DNA of 64,000 bases from Paraburkholderia azotifigens (GTDB lineage Bacteria; Pseudomonadota; Gammaproteobacteria; Burkholderiales; Burkholderiaceae): NCBI RefSeq assembly GCF_007995085.1, contig NZ_VOQS01000005.1:62001-126000 (forward strand). The letters are read 5' to 3'. The notes beneath the pieces are model-generated. The model saw only the letters and a program-made list of their open reading frames with translations, was not told the DNA's origin and made no database searches. Positions 1 through 8,567 of the stretch are shown here, one piece after another; positions within the stretch are counted from its first letter, which is position 1, and every line of letters begins with the position of its first letter. The position numbers and the translations under genes are program-made.

Positions 1-614
1 AGGCTGTCGGCGGGATCGAGCAGCGAACGAATGCGCCCGGCGAGACCCAGCCGCTTGAGACCCGCCGCAGCCAGAATGATGGCGGCGTAGTCGCCGCGAT
101 CGAGCTTGGCAAGACGCGTATCGAGATTGCCGCGCAGCGGCTTCACGACGAGTTCGGGATAGCGCGCGCGCAGCATCGCTTCGCGGCGCAGGCTCGACGT
201 GCCGACCACTATGCCGGGCGGCAGCGCCGCGAGCGAGTCATACTGGCCCGAGACGAACGCATCGCGCGGATCTTCACGCTCCATGATGGTCGACAGCGCG
301 AAGCCTTCGGGCAATTCCATCGGTACATCTTTCAGCGAGTGAACGGCGAGATCGGCGCGGCCGTCGGCGAGCGCGTTCTCCAGCTCTTTCACGAACAGCC
401 CCTTGCCGCCGACCTTCGACAGCGTGCGATCGAGTATCTGATCCCCGCGCGTCGTCATTCCGAGGATTTTTACGTCACAAGATGGATATAATTTGTGCAG
501 CGCAACTCGCACGTGCTCGGCCTGCCACATGGCAAGCCGGCTTTCCCGCGACACGATTACAAGCGTGGCGGGCGGCGTGGGTGCAAGCGTCTCGGAATTC
601 ATTGCCTGAGTCAT
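1..614 (-). CDS. hemC: Porphobilinogen deaminase (hydroxymethylbilane synthase), N-terminal part
   Basis: This enzyme joins four porphobilinogen units into hydroxymethylbilane in cytoplasmic tetrapyrrole synthesis. The visible part begins [10 protein letters not shown] and runs through family hallmarks: [50 protein letters not shown] and LRGNLDTRL. It leaves the window at its 3' end, so the dipyrromethane-binding cysteine region is not seen. The start is the ATG at 614; a second in-frame ATG lies four codons later. In many Burkholderia genomes the gene diverging from hemC is ppc (family knowledge). Here that side holds insertion-sequence debris instead, so the island probably begins just upstream. 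Confidence 0.95.
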   Translation of the reverse strand, partial: MTQAMNSETLAPTPPATLVIVSRESRLAMWQAEHVRVALHKLYPSCDVKILGMTTRGDQILDRTLSKVGGKGLFVKELENALADGRADLAVHSLKDVPMELPEGFALSTIMEREDPRDAFVSGQYDSLAALPPGIVVGTSSLRREAMLRARYPELVVKPLRGNLDTRLAKLDRGDYAAIILAAAGLKRLGLAGRIRSLLDPADS

Positions 615-902
615 TGGAATGCGGGATCGGATAACAAATGATGTTAGCACGCGCTTCGGCGCCTCTCGCTGGCCGCACGGCAATGCCAAAGCAGTTTGAC
701 ACTGTGGTCGTCGGCAGCAAATGCGTCGACTGTACTGCATCACGTCAAATGATGACGAAGTTGACTCTGGGCGAAGGCGAGTAAATGGTCAGATTCTCCG
801 GCGCAATCGCGGTCTAGCCTCTATCCGTATAGACGATGCCGAACAATCAATTGAGTTGTATCGACGCCTGATTTTCTAAAGCGTATGTGGCGCGAAGGAT
901 GA
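615..902. other. hemC upstream region, no gene seen
   Basis: This stretch must hold the hemC promoter. I see no convincing divergent gene, tRNA or attachment repeat in it. Confidence 0.4.
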
Positions 903-1250
903 TCATCCGTAACGGAGTCTTTGAGCTTGACCGTCATGGAGAGAGGTCACTGCACTCCATTCCGTGCATCGAATTCCGCGCCCAATATCGTGAACACAAT
1001 ATCCCTTACGTCCTCCCGGGCCTCGGCCTTCGGCTCTCGCGCATGGCGCGGAAAGGACGGGCATTCCTTCTGCAAGCCGGCGACGTCCCGCCGCGAGAAT
1101 GTTCACTGCCGCATTGATGTCGCGACGATGATATGCGCCGCATTCGGGGCGGGTCCATTCGCCTATTCCGCGACCTTCCAGGCCCTTCGGGCCAGTGCGC
1201 TTGTTACAGCAGTTGCAGGTCTGGGTTGAATATCGCGCGCGAACTGCCAC
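903..1250 (-). pseudogene. C-terminal remnant of a TnpB/OrfB (IS1341-type) protein
   Basis: The open frame carries the C-terminal zinc-ribbon region of IS200/IS605-type TnpB proteins: a CNCC pair, then GIGEWTRPECGAYHRRDIN and NAAVNILAAGRRRLAEG. The second metal pair has lost one cysteine (PECG), and the RuvC-like catalytic core is absent. It is a decayed fragment and probably not expressed as a working nuclease. Residues after about the first 60 do not match the family and are likely random readthrough. It lies next to the interrupted IS607-type tnpA remnant, and IS607 elements often carry a tnpB, so the two could derive from one element; they are in opposite orientation here. Confidence 0.7.
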
Positions 1251-1395
1251 GTGAACTCTACCGGGACGGCTTTTTCACTTATCGACAAACTGGTTTTAAA
1301 ACTTTCAATTTTCATTGTCCCGAATATAGCCTTGTGCATCGCTTGAAGTCATTTCGGGCCTCAGCAGTGGTCTGAATTACCGCAAAAAAAACTTA

Positions 1396-2574
1396 GGAAG
1401 GTCTGAATAACCCGTTTTTTTCGTTGGACTTCTAACCGAACACTTAGATTGAAGATCGCGTCGTCATTCGCACGTCGCTGAGTCGCTACCGGTCGCATCT
1501 TTGCTCGCCGGCGCTGTGCTCATGCGGTGCAGTTTTCGTCCTTCGTTGCACCGCTTCACAGCATCTTGCGCGCCATCCAGAGATTGGCCAGGGCGAACTG
1601 CGTTTCGATGTGCGCTGTGTTCTTGGCCAGTCCCCGATACCTCGCCTTCAGATATCCAAACTGGCATTTCAGTACGCGAAACGGGTGCTCCACCTTCGCT
1701 CTCACGCCCGCCTTGAGCCGCTCGATCTTGTTGTAGATCCTGTCCAGCCGCTTTTTCTTGTCCAGCTTGTTTCGCTTGCTCGGTCTCATCGCGACGTACC
1801 ACTGGACCGCACCCGTTTCGCCTCGCTTCTCGATGCCCACATAGCCCGCATCGGCAAACGCAACCTTCTCTTTGCCATGCAACAGTTCATGCGCCACCGT
1901 GATGTCATGAACGTTCGCCGGCGTGCACTTCACGGTATGCACCAGCCCCGACTCCACATCGACTCCGATATGCGCCTTCATGCCGAAGTACCAGCTGCCA
2001 CCTTTTTGCGTCTGACGCATCTCCGGGTCTCGCGTGCCGGGCTTCTTCGTCGAATTGGGTGCCGAAATCAATGTCGCATCGACTGCTGAGCCCGCCTTGA
2101 GCATCAGGCCTTTCGCCTGCAGGATCTCGTTGACCGTCGCCAGTATTCTGATCGACAGTTCATGGGCCTCAAGCAGGTGGCGGAATCGCAGGATCGTGCT
2201 CTCGTCTGGCAGCCGTGTCATGCCCGTGCCCAGGAGCGCGAACTCCCGATACAGCGGGATGTCGTGTAGCGCCTCCTCCATCGCCGGGTCCGAGAGACTG
2301 AACCACTGTTGCAGGAAGTGAATGCGCAGCATCGTCTGTATGGGAAACGGCGGGCGCCCAGTCTTGCCTTTGGGATAGTGTGGCTCGATGAGAGCGATCA
2401 GTTTCTGCCACGGCACCACGCGAGTCATCTCGTCGAGAAACTCGCGCTTGCGGGTACGTTTCGTTGACAGATCCAGACCAAGACCAAGCTGTGTCATCAC
2501 GCAACTCCTTTAACTATCCTGCTTCCAGGATAGTCAACCCTCACGGCAATGCCAGGACCTTTTGCAGAGATTCC
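1396..2574 (-). mobile_element. IS5-group insertion sequence with CTTA target duplication
   Basis: The element is 1179 bp. Its ends, GGAAGGTCTGAATAA on the left and GGAATCTCTGCAAAA (complement) on the right, match at 11 of 15 positions. Both sides carry the 4-bp duplication CTTA (1392-1395 and 2575-2578), consistent with the short YTAR-like targets of this group. The flanks join into a continuous IS607 tnpA frame, which independently confirms the ends. It holds one transposase gene. Confidence 0.88.
1556..2500 (-). CDS. IS5-group transposase (DDE)
   Basis: This is a 314-residue transposase close to the IS5 prototype along its whole length. It has the N-terminal DUF772-like region (VVPWQKLIALIEPHYPKGKTGRPP, then MLRIHFLQQWFSLSD). 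DDE-domain landmarks follow: LPDESTILRFRHLLE, SAVDATLISAPNSTK, the first catalytic Asp in VDATL, FADAGYVG for the second, and RAKVEHPFRVLK with the catalytic Glu region. Length is normal and no frameshift is visible, so it is probably functional. The start is the ATG at 2500; the next codon is also ATG. It fills most of the element and stops about 160 bp before the left end. Confidence 0.93.
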   Translation of the reverse strand: MMTQLGLGLDLSTKRTRKREFLDEMTRVVPWQKLIALIEPHYPKGKTGRPPFPIQTMLRIHFLQQWFSLSDPAMEEALHDIPLYREFALLGTGMTRLPDESTILRFRHLLEAHELSIRILATVNEILQAKGLMLKAGSAVDATLISAPNSTKKPGTRDPEMRQTQKGGSWYFGMKAHIGVDVESGLVHTVKCTPANVHDITVAHELLHGKEKVAFADAGYVGIEKRGETGAVQWYVAMRPSKRNKLDKKKRLDRIYNKIERLKAGVRAKVEHPFRVLKCQFGYLKARYRGLAKNTAHIETQFALANLWMARKML

Positions 2575-2800
2575 CTTACAGCGATTACTTCATGAAATCC
2601 TTCGGCGTATCGCCCGGCTCGTGCTTGTGACGAAAGACAGACTGCTGCGCTTTGGGAGTGAGCTGCTATTTCTCATATGCGAGTTCTTTCACGCCGGGAT
2701 CGTCGTTCTCGATGCGTTCCGGATGCCAGTCTCGAACAGCGGCTCACTGAAGACCTCGTCGAAATCCTGACCGTCTTATCGTTCCGAACTGGATGCCGAG

Positions 2801-3401
2801 TGCATATTTGGAAAACCGCCTGATTCGAAGAATTTCGTTACGCGGTAACAACTCAACTTTCGCCATACCGGATAGCATCCAAATACCGGAGGCGGGGCGA
2901 CGTTACCACGCCGAACGGACGCTGCCGACGTTTAACTGTTTTTCGCGCTAGCAGCACTACGCTGTCGCCCTCGAATGTGAATGCGAGAGTGACGAGCCGG
3001 TGGCCTCGCTAACCGTGGAAGTCGGCGGCTATCAATATGATTGAGGACCTCTTTGCGGGCGATGGTGCGCGCTCTCCCGGTATTGACCCGAGGTTAATCG
3101 TCTCTGCAGAACGGGGAAAGGAGATTGCCGGCGGGCAAGTAGATGAATAGGAGTGCAGTTTGGTCACGTACGCGACGAGACTGTTCGCGCGAGGCAAGAA
3201 GCGGTCCAAGAGTATCTGAGTCATATCACGGCAGAAGCGAAGCAGACACTCATTCGATGCACTTTGAGAGCATGATTTGATATCATATTTCGATCCCCGC
3301 GCAGGTCTAGCGCTTTATCCGTCGGCGACCACGCAGTTCGCATTCCGTGAGTTTGCAATGACAGCAGGAAAGAATGGCTTTCTTGAGAGGGAGAGCGCGT
3401 C
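2801..3401. other. Gene-free region upstream of the GGDEF-EAL gene
   Basis: No gene is supported here. The frame on the minus strand at 3009-3224 has no recognisable content. The region holds one palindrome (listed separately) and, before 3402, the purine-rich stretch GAGAGGGAGAG that serves as ribosome binding site for the next gene. Confidence 0.4.
2836..2850. promoter_or_regulatory. Palindrome GTTAC-GCG-GTAAC
   Basis: A short inverted repeat with arms GTTAC (2837-2841) and GTAAC (2845-2849) and a 3-bp centre. A longer version with centre ACG occurs at 62679-62703. The binding protein is unknown, and it lies 550 bp from the nearest start codon, so its role is uncertain. Confidence 0.3.
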
Positions 3402-5342
3402 GTGAGGTGTCCACCTGTATTGGACGACGAGAAGACCAGGCTTGCGGCGCTAACAGCTTATGGCTTATCAGCAGATCAGGCGTTGCCTGATCTCGACCCT
3501 GTGGTCAACATTGCTGCCAGGGTCTTCAATATGCCCGTCGCGGCAGTGAACATGATCGGCGCGGACCATGTCTTCTTCGCTGCGAGCACTGGTTTATCGG
3601 CCGAGGATCTCGACATGCGTCGGGATGTTTCGTTTTGCGGGCATGCCATAGCGCATGACGGGGTCTTGGTCGTCCCGGACGCGACGCTCGATGAACGCTT
3701 CAACCAAAATCCGTTAGTCACAGGCTCAGCTGGAATACGGTTTTACGCGGGGGTTCCGCTGCGTTCACCCCAAGGACACGCAATCGGGGCCCTGTGCGTA
3801 ATCGATCATAAGCCTCATCACGACTTCTCGCGCGACGACGAGGTCCGGCTCCGTGAACTGGCGCAGATGGCTGCAGATCGGCTGGAACTCCGTCGTGTCG
3901 AGGTTGCGGCGCATCAATCACCCGTAGGAGCAACTACCGAGCCAGAGGGGCACGATGAAGAAGTCGAAGTCCATCGACTGGCAAACACCGATACTCTCAC
4001 CGGACTCCCCAACCGGCTATTCATTCGCCGGCAAACAGAAAAGTTGCTGGCTGGAACAGGGCGCGCGGGCGTAATCCTCCTCGATCTCGACGGCTTCAAG
4101 GAAGTCAACAATGAACTCGGCTGTCTGGCGGGCGATCATCTCCTTTGCGAAGTAGCTCAACGGCTGCTCAGGGTGACGGCTACTAACGGCACTGTCGCGC
4201 GGGTGGGTGGGGACGAATTTGTTATTTTGCTTGAAAACGAAATCAATCACGAACGCGCGATGTCTGTCGCGCGCTCGGCAATATCGGCTCTTGCCGGTCC
4301 AATCAGCGCAAATGGTCAAGAGGTTCGCGTCACCGCATGCTGTGGTGTAGCGATAGCGCCGTTCCATGCGGTTGAGGCGTTGGAGCTGATCAGCAACGCG
4401 GACCTGGCGCTGACGAGGGCGAAAAGTATCGGACGGGCGCAATCGTTTGTTTTTGTTCCTGAACTGCGGACGGAAGTGAGGGCGCGGCGACTTAATAATA
4501 TCGAGTTGGATCGCGCGCTCAGCGACGGCGAGTTTGTGCTTTTCTATCAGCCGCAGGTCCTGCTTTCAGATGGCTCGCTGACTGGAGCTGAGGCGCTGAT
4601 CCGCTGGTGGCATCCGCAGCGTGGGTTGCTTTCGCCGGCCGCCTTCTTGCCCGCGTTGGAGAGCGGTCCTCTCGCTTCAAGCGCGGGGTTGTGGGTATTG
4701 GATCAGGCCTGCGCGCAAGCTGCCTTGTGGCGAAGACGCGGTGCAGAAAATTTCCGTATTGGCGTCAATCTGTTTTCTATCCAGCTTCGTGTGGGTGACC
4801 TCGTCACCGATGTCATGTCAGCGTTGGAGAGGCACGGTTTGCCACCGGAAGCCCTCGAACTTGAGATAACAGAGAACACAGCCTTCGAACGAGATACGTG
4901 TGCGCTGGAAGCTTTACAGCGCTTGCGGCAATATGGTGTAGGCGTCGCTTTCGACGATTTCGGCACCGGCTTTGCCTCATTGAGTTCGCTGAAGCGGTGC
5001 CCGGTCAGCCGGCTTAAGATAGATCGGTCTTTTGTTCAGGGGATGCTCGGGTCGAAGGAGGATGCCGCCGTGGTTCGCGCAATCCTCGGCATGGCGCGAA
5101 GTTTCCGGGTGGAGACAGTTGCCGAAGGTGTCGAAAACGAACAACAGCGGAAGGCCCTCTGGGAAATGGGGTGTAGCGAAGGGCAAGGTTATCTTTTCGG
5201 CCGCCCGCTGTCGGCCGTTCAGTTCGACGAGATCTTCCGGATGGGGTGGCAATCTCTCGCCTCGCAAGGCAATCGCGCCGTGCCCCATGATAACGACGCC
5301 CAGCACCACAAGACACCGTCGGGAACAGTCTCGCGCTCATAA
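3402..5342 (+). CDS. GAF-GGDEF-EAL cyclic-di-GMP signalling protein
   Basis: A 646-residue cytoplasmic protein that can in principle both make and degrade cyclic-di-GMP. An N-terminal GAF sensor domain (about 25-165, with the typical VPDATLDERF and FYAGVPLRSPQGHAIGALCVID) is followed by a GGDEF domain (about 190-350; intact GGDEF at 269-273) and an EAL domain (about 365-620). EAL-domain motifs are complete: EAL at 397-399, ELEITEN, DDFGTGFASL, KIDRSFV and ETVAEGVE. The inhibitory RxxD site before GGDEF is absent (ATNG in its place). No transmembrane segment is seen. The start is GTG 3402, preceded by a purine-rich SD. It stands alone between mobile-element remnants. Confidence 0.93.
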   Translation: MRCPPVLDDEKTRLAALTAYGLSADQALPDLDPVVNIAARVFNMPVAAVNMIGADHVFFAASTGLSAEDLDMRRDVSFCGHAIAHDGVLVVPDATLDERFNQNPLVTGSAGIRFYAGVPLRSPQGHAIGALCVIDHKPHHDFSRDDEVRLRELAQMAADRLELRRVEVAAHQSPVGATTEPEGHDEEVEVHRLANTDTLTGLPNRLFIRRQTEKLLAGTGRAGVILLDLDGFKEVNNELGCLAGDHLLCEVAQRLLRVTATNGTVARVGGDEFVILLENEINHERAMSVARSAISALAGPISANGQEVRVTACCGVAIAPFHAVEALELISNADLALTRAKSIGRAQSFVFVPELRTEVRARRLNNIELDRALSDGEFVLFYQPQVLLSDGSLTGAEALIRWWHPQRGLLSPAAFLPALESGPLASSAGLWVLDQACAQAALWRRRGAENFRIGVNLFSIQLRVGDLVTDVMSALERHGLPPEALELEITENTAFERDTCALEALQRLRQYGVGVAFDDFGTGFASLSSLKRCPVSRLKIDRSFVQGMLGSKEDAAVVRAILGMARSFRVETVAEGVENEQQRKALWEMGCSEGQGYLFGRPLSAVQFDEIFRMGWQSLASQGNRAVPHDNDAQHHKTPSGTVSRS

Positions 5343-5554
5343 GATGCCGGGCAGTGAAATGTCATATGGGCAGGTATTGATTAATAGAGATAGCTGACTG
5401 TCTGCGCAGCAGACAATGGCCATCCTGCGGTAGCGCGCTATGTGGCGTGTGTGCGTACGCGCGCCGGGCGATATCCGAATAAGCCGCAGTACCCGGCGCA
5501 AAGCGGCGTATCACTTCAAAAAAAATTTAAGAGAGGTATCCGGGAAAAACGACG
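5343..5554. other. No gene recognised
   Basis: Short spacer between the GGDEF-EAL gene and the zinc-ribbon fragment. Nothing recognised apart from a purine-rich stretch (AAGAGAGG) near 5530 that could be the former ribosome binding site of the fragment. Confidence 0.3.
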
Positions 5555-5676
5555 ATACGCACCACAAAGAGACCGCTAAACAAATGCCGAACTTGCGGTC
5601 ATACGTGGTATCTGAAAGGACGGTCGCTCTCTGTCGGATGTCCTGAATGTCGAAGTATTGACACCAAGAAGGCTGA
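5555..5676 (+). pseudogene. Fragment of a zinc-ribbon membrane-protein gene
   Basis: One frame reads TTKRPLNKCRTCGHTWYLKG, then CPECRSIDTKKA. This matches the N-terminus of the protein at 61225-61725 (NTKRPLNECASCGKTWYPRG, CPKCGSSKT) and, less closely, that at 61757-62497. Both CxxC pairs of the treble-clef ribbon are kept. No in-frame ATG, GTG or TTG remains after the upstream stop, and the frame is cut after about 40 residues where the minus-strand IS607-type tnpA remnant begins. It is therefore a truncated relic of the same family found 55 kb away. Confidence 0.65.
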
Positions 5677-5948
5677 TACCGGCGTCGGCGCAGTACCTTT
5701 CGAGTCTCGCGGCCTGCGTTTTGAGCTGCACAGCCTGGTCGTGCGACTAAACGCGCGCGTAGCGGACCGTCTTCCCGAAGCAACCGTCTCCGCGCCGAGG
5801 GCTGTCTGCACCGACTCACGCTGGTACCGTCGATGTCCACCAACGGTCCGGCCGAACGGCAGCATCAGCCCTTGCCGATGCCAGCGAGCAATGTTCCAAC
5901 TGCGACGCCCAGCTCGGCCGCAGTCTCGCCAATCGATAATAGTCGCAT
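5677..5948 (-). pseudogene. IS607-type tnpA remnant, N-terminal part
   Basis: From an ATG at 5948 the frame reads MRLLSIGETAAELGVAVGTL. After a frameshift it continues RWHRQGLMLPFGRTVGGHRRY, the MerR-like helix-turn-helix of IS607 recombinases. Another shift gives a YARV...HDQAVQLKTQAARLE-like serine-recombinase start. The rest of the catalytic domain is missing. It ends where the zinc-ribbon fragment begins. Upstream, 6000-6040 matches 58395-58432 before the related remnant at 58 kb (both read TTACTGCTGCAAACC), so this is a conserved left end of the element. An inverted repeat (TGAGATATC at 5948-5956, complement at 5964-5972) overlaps the start and could be an operator. Confidence 0.75.
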
Positions 5949-6135
5949 GAGATATCTCGTCTTGATATCTCATGTGCCAACGTTTTTTAAACGTCGTGGT
6001 TTGTGCAGATTCAACGGGTTACTGCTGCAAACCCGTAGACCGCGACCGCGAACACAACTGATGGTTCTGTGTTGGGACTATTGTAAGCGTCCGGTGAAGT
6101 CAGGTTGAGGTTCGTGGCCTGCGCATAGGAGCATC

Positions 6136-6564
6136 GTGTCCATCATAAAGCGTGATGGAGACGTGTACACGATGGCTGACGACGATCGGATTGATGATGG
6201 AGTGGTGCCGGCAATAGAGCGTCGCAAACACAGCCGGGAATTCAAGGAGATGGTGGTGCGCGCGGCGCTGCAACCGCACGTGTCGATTGCAGCGGTGGCG
6301 CTGCATTACCGCCTGAACGCAAACCTGCTGCGCCGATGGGTGGTGGCAGCGCGACAGCGTGCGGGCGACCATCCGGCGCCGGATGAAGCGCAGCCGCCAT
6401 CGACGGCGGCATTCGTGCCACTACAACTGCAAGCACCAGTTGCTGCAACTGATCGGGGCGAGATCCGCATCGAGATTCGTCGCGGTGCTGCCACGATTAC
6501 GCTCTACTGGCCGGTGTCGGCGGCCGATGATTGCGCGGCCTGGCTACAGGGGTGGTTGCGATGA
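6136..6564 (+). CDS. tnpA: IS66-family TnpA (HTH accessory protein)
   Basis: A 142-residue protein with the IS66 Orf1 pattern: a helix-turn-helix near the N-terminus (RRKHSREFKEMVVRAALQ, then VSIAAVALHYRLNANLLRRWV) and a C-terminal tail with IRIEIRRGAATITLYWPV. It is an accessory DNA-binding protein of IS66 transposition. The frame opens at GTG 6136 with AGGAG just upstream. An in-frame ATG at 6172 (MADDDRIDDG) is an alternative start. The stop overlaps the tnpB start (ATGA at 6561), which implies translational coupling. Confidence 0.88.
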   Translation: MSIIKRDGDVYTMADDDRIDDGVVPAIERRKHSREFKEMVVRAALQPHVSIAAVALHYRLNANLLRRWVVAARQRAGDHPAPDEAQPPSTAAFVPLQLQAPVAATDRGEIRIEIRRGAATITLYWPVSAADDCAAWLQGWLR

Positions 6565-6896
6565 TTCGCATCGACGCGATCTGGCTGGCAACTGAGCCGG
6601 TTGACATGCGTGCGGGCGCCGATACGCTGCTCGCACGCGTGGTCAAGGTATTCGGCGCGGCGCGCCCGCACCATGCCTATCTGTTTGCCAACCGACATGC
6701 GACGCGAATGAAGGTGCTGGTCTACGACGGCCTGGGAATCTGGCTGGCCACGCGGCGCCTGAATCGCGGGCGGTTTATATGGAGCAACGGCGAGCAGTCC
6801 GTTGCATTGCCGCTGAATCAGGAACAGTTACGGGCACTGGTCACGGGGCTGCCGTGGCGGACACTGGCAAGCGATCACGCCATTACCGTGGTGTGA
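6561..6896 (+). CDS. tnpB: IS66-family TnpB (Orf2)
   Basis: A 111-residue IS66 Orf2-like protein. The characteristic opening MIRIDAIWLATEPVDMRAGA is followed by HHAYLFANRHATRMKVLVYDG, LGIWLATRRLNRGRFIW and a QLRALVTGLPW-like end. It is required with TnpA and TnpC for IS66 transposition, but its biochemical role is not well defined. Unrelated to the RNA-guided TnpB of IS605. I chose the ATG at 6561, which overlaps the tnpA stop, over longer upstream starts because all family proteins begin M-I-x-I. Confidence 0.92.
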   Translation: MIRIDAIWLATEPVDMRAGADTLLARVVKVFGAARPHHAYLFANRHATRMKVLVYDGLGIWLATRRLNRGRFIWSNGEQSVALPLNQEQLRALVTGLPWRTLASDHAITVV

Positions 6897-6929
6897 GGCC
6901 AACGCGCACGTAAACAGTTTCGCTTCCTG

Positions 6930-8525
6930 ATGCGTGGCGTGTCTGGCAGACTCAGTGTCATGGATCTGCCCGTCGATCTCGCCACGCTTAGCCCCGACCA
7001 GCTTCGCATCCTGGCCGCGCAACTGGTCGTCCAGCTTGCCGACAGGGAACGCGAGGTCGGTGAGAAGGAACGGGAGCTGCAGTACCGGCAAACCCGCATC
7101 GACCAGCTCACGCATGAACTCTCAGTCATCAAACGGCAACAGTTCGGCAAGCGCAGCGAGCAGCTTAATACGGAACAGATGAGCCTGCTCGACGAGGCGA
7201 TCGATACGGATCTGGCCGCGATCGAGGCCGAGCTCGAGCAGCTTCAGCCAGATACGCCCGAACGCAAATCACGGCAGCAACGTGCGCGACGCGCACCATT
7301 GCCGGCGCATCTGCCGCGCACCGACATTCATCACGACCCGGATACCACGACATGTCACTGCGGCTGCGAGCTCGAGCGCATTGGCGAAGACATCAGCGAG
7401 AAGCTTGACTACACGCCAGGCGTGTTCACAGTCGAGCGACATATCCGCGGCAAGTGGGTGTGCCGTCAATGCGAGACGCTGACACAGAAACCCGTGCCCG
7501 CGCACATCATCGACAAGGGCATCCCGACGGCCGCGCTGTTGGCCTGGGTGCTGGTATCGAAGTTCGCCGATCATCTGCCGCTGTACCGGCTAGAGCGCAT
7601 CTGCGCCCGCGCAGGACTGGCGATCCCTCAGTCGACGCTGGGCGACTGGGTGGGCGTGTGCGGCGTGCGACTGCAGCCGCTGGTCGATGCACTGCGCGAA
7701 CAGATCTTGCGTCAGGGTGTGCTGCATGCGGATGAAACGCCTGTGCAGATGCTCAGTCCGGGCAAAGGCAAGACACATCGTGCGTATCTGTGGGCGTATG
7801 CCACGACGCAATACGCGTCGCTTAAGGCGGTCGTGTATGAGTTCGCCGACAGCCGCGCTGGCGAGCATGCGCGCGCCTTCCTGGGTGACTGGCAGGGCAA
7901 GCTGGTGTGCGACGACTATAGCGGCTACAAGAACAGTTTTACCCGGGGCATCACGGAGATCGGCTGTGCCGCGCATGCGCGACGCAAGTTCTTCGAGCTG
8001 CATGCAAACCATCAGAGCGAGATCGCCGGGCAGGCATTGAAATACTTCGGCACGCTATACGAAATCGAACGGGAAGCCGCGGTGCTTGATCCCGATGCAC
8101 GGCGTGCGCTGCGGCAGAGCCGTTCGAGACCGGTGATGGATGCGTTGCATGGGTGGATGAGCGCGCAGCGGTGCCTGGTTCCGGAGGCTTCAGGAATTGC
8201 GAAAGCCCTGGACTACAACCTCAATCGCTGGGCGGCGCTCACGCGCTATCTCGACGATGGGCACGTACCCATTGATAACAACTGGGTTGAGAACCAGATC
8301 CGTCCCTGGGCGACGGGGAGGAAGAACTGGTTGTTCGCGGGCTCGCTTCGCGCCGGCGAACGTGCCGCTGCCATCATGAGCCTGATCCGCTCGGCACAAT
8401 TGAACGGGCACGATCCGCTCGCCTATCTGAAGGACGTGCTCACGCGCCTGCCCACACATCGCGCTTCCGACGTCGAACGGTTGCTTCCTCACTGCTGGGC
8501 TCCCGCATTGCCCGATCGCAGCTAG
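6930..8525 (+). CDS. tnpC: IS66-family transposase TnpC
   Basis: The 531-residue DDE transposase of the element. Features in order: an N-terminal leucine-rich coiled coil (about 25-85), a zinc-binding cysteine cluster (TTCHCGCELE and VCRQCE), then the DDE domain with LHADETPVQ (first Asp), VCDDYSGYK (second Asp region) and NNWVENQIRP (catalytic Glu). The C-terminus has GRKNWLFAGSLRAGERAAAIMSL, as usual for IS66. Length is normal for the family and no disruption is visible. ATG 6960 (MDLPVDLATL) is a possible shorter start; neither has a strong ribosome binding site. It ends 34 bp before the right end. Confidence 0.93.
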   Translation: MRGVSGRLSVMDLPVDLATLSPDQLRILAAQLVVQLADREREVGEKERELQYRQTRIDQLTHELSVIKRQQFGKRSEQLNTEQMSLLDEAIDTDLAAIEAELEQLQPDTPERKSRQQRARRAPLPAHLPRTDIHHDPDTTTCHCGCELERIGEDISEKLDYTPGVFTVERHIRGKWVCRQCETLTQKPVPAHIIDKGIPTAALLAWVLVSKFADHLPLYRLERICARAGLAIPQSTLGDWVGVCGVRLQPLVDALREQILRQGVLHADETPVQMLSPGKGKTHRAYLWAYATTQYASLKAVVYEFADSRAGEHARAFLGDWQGKLVCDDYSGYKNSFTRGITEIGCAAHARRKFFELHANHQSEIAGQALKYFGTLYEIEREAAVLDPDARRALRQSRSRPVMDALHGWMSAQRCLVPEASGIAKALDYNLNRWAALTRYLDDGHVPIDNNWVENQIRPWATGRKNWLFAGSLRAGERAAAIMSLIRSAQLNGHDPLAYLKDVLTRLPTHRASDVERLLPHCWAPALPDRS

Positions 8526-8567
8526 CCAGCTCGCTCCCGTGCCTTCACCGGGCGCTTACGGACTATT

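Larger units (their letters stand above)
1345..2800 (+). pseudogene. IS607-type tnpA (serine recombinase) remnant split by an IS5 element
   Basis: Removing the IS5 element at 1396-2574 and one copy of CTTA joins 1345-1395 to 2579-2800 into one reading frame, EVISGLSSGLNYRKK followed by NLQRLLHEILRR, then LVLVTKDRLLRFGSEL. This is the middle of an IS607-family serine recombinase. The same region is present in the remnant at 57.7-58.3 kb. The MerR-like helix-turn-helix end and the catalytic serine region are missing, and a frameshift near 2725 precedes LTEDLVEILTVL. The IS5 insertion therefore postdates arrival of the IS607 element. Confidence 0.8.
6075..8567. mobile_element. IS66-family element with GGACTATT target duplication
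   Basis: The element proper is 6083-8559 (2477 bp). Inverted ends start GTAAGCGTCCGGTGAAG on the left and GTAAGCGCCCGGTGAAG on the right (one mismatch in 17), with the 8-bp duplication GGACTATT at 6075-6082 and 8560-8567. Both the ends and the 8-bp duplication are typical of IS66. Three genes in order tnpA, tnpB, tnpC are all open, so the element is probably intact and recent. Confidence 0.95.

Noticed and set aside
780..900. Possible tRNA at the island junction
   Set aside because: No cloverleaf or T-loop consensus could be found on either strand.
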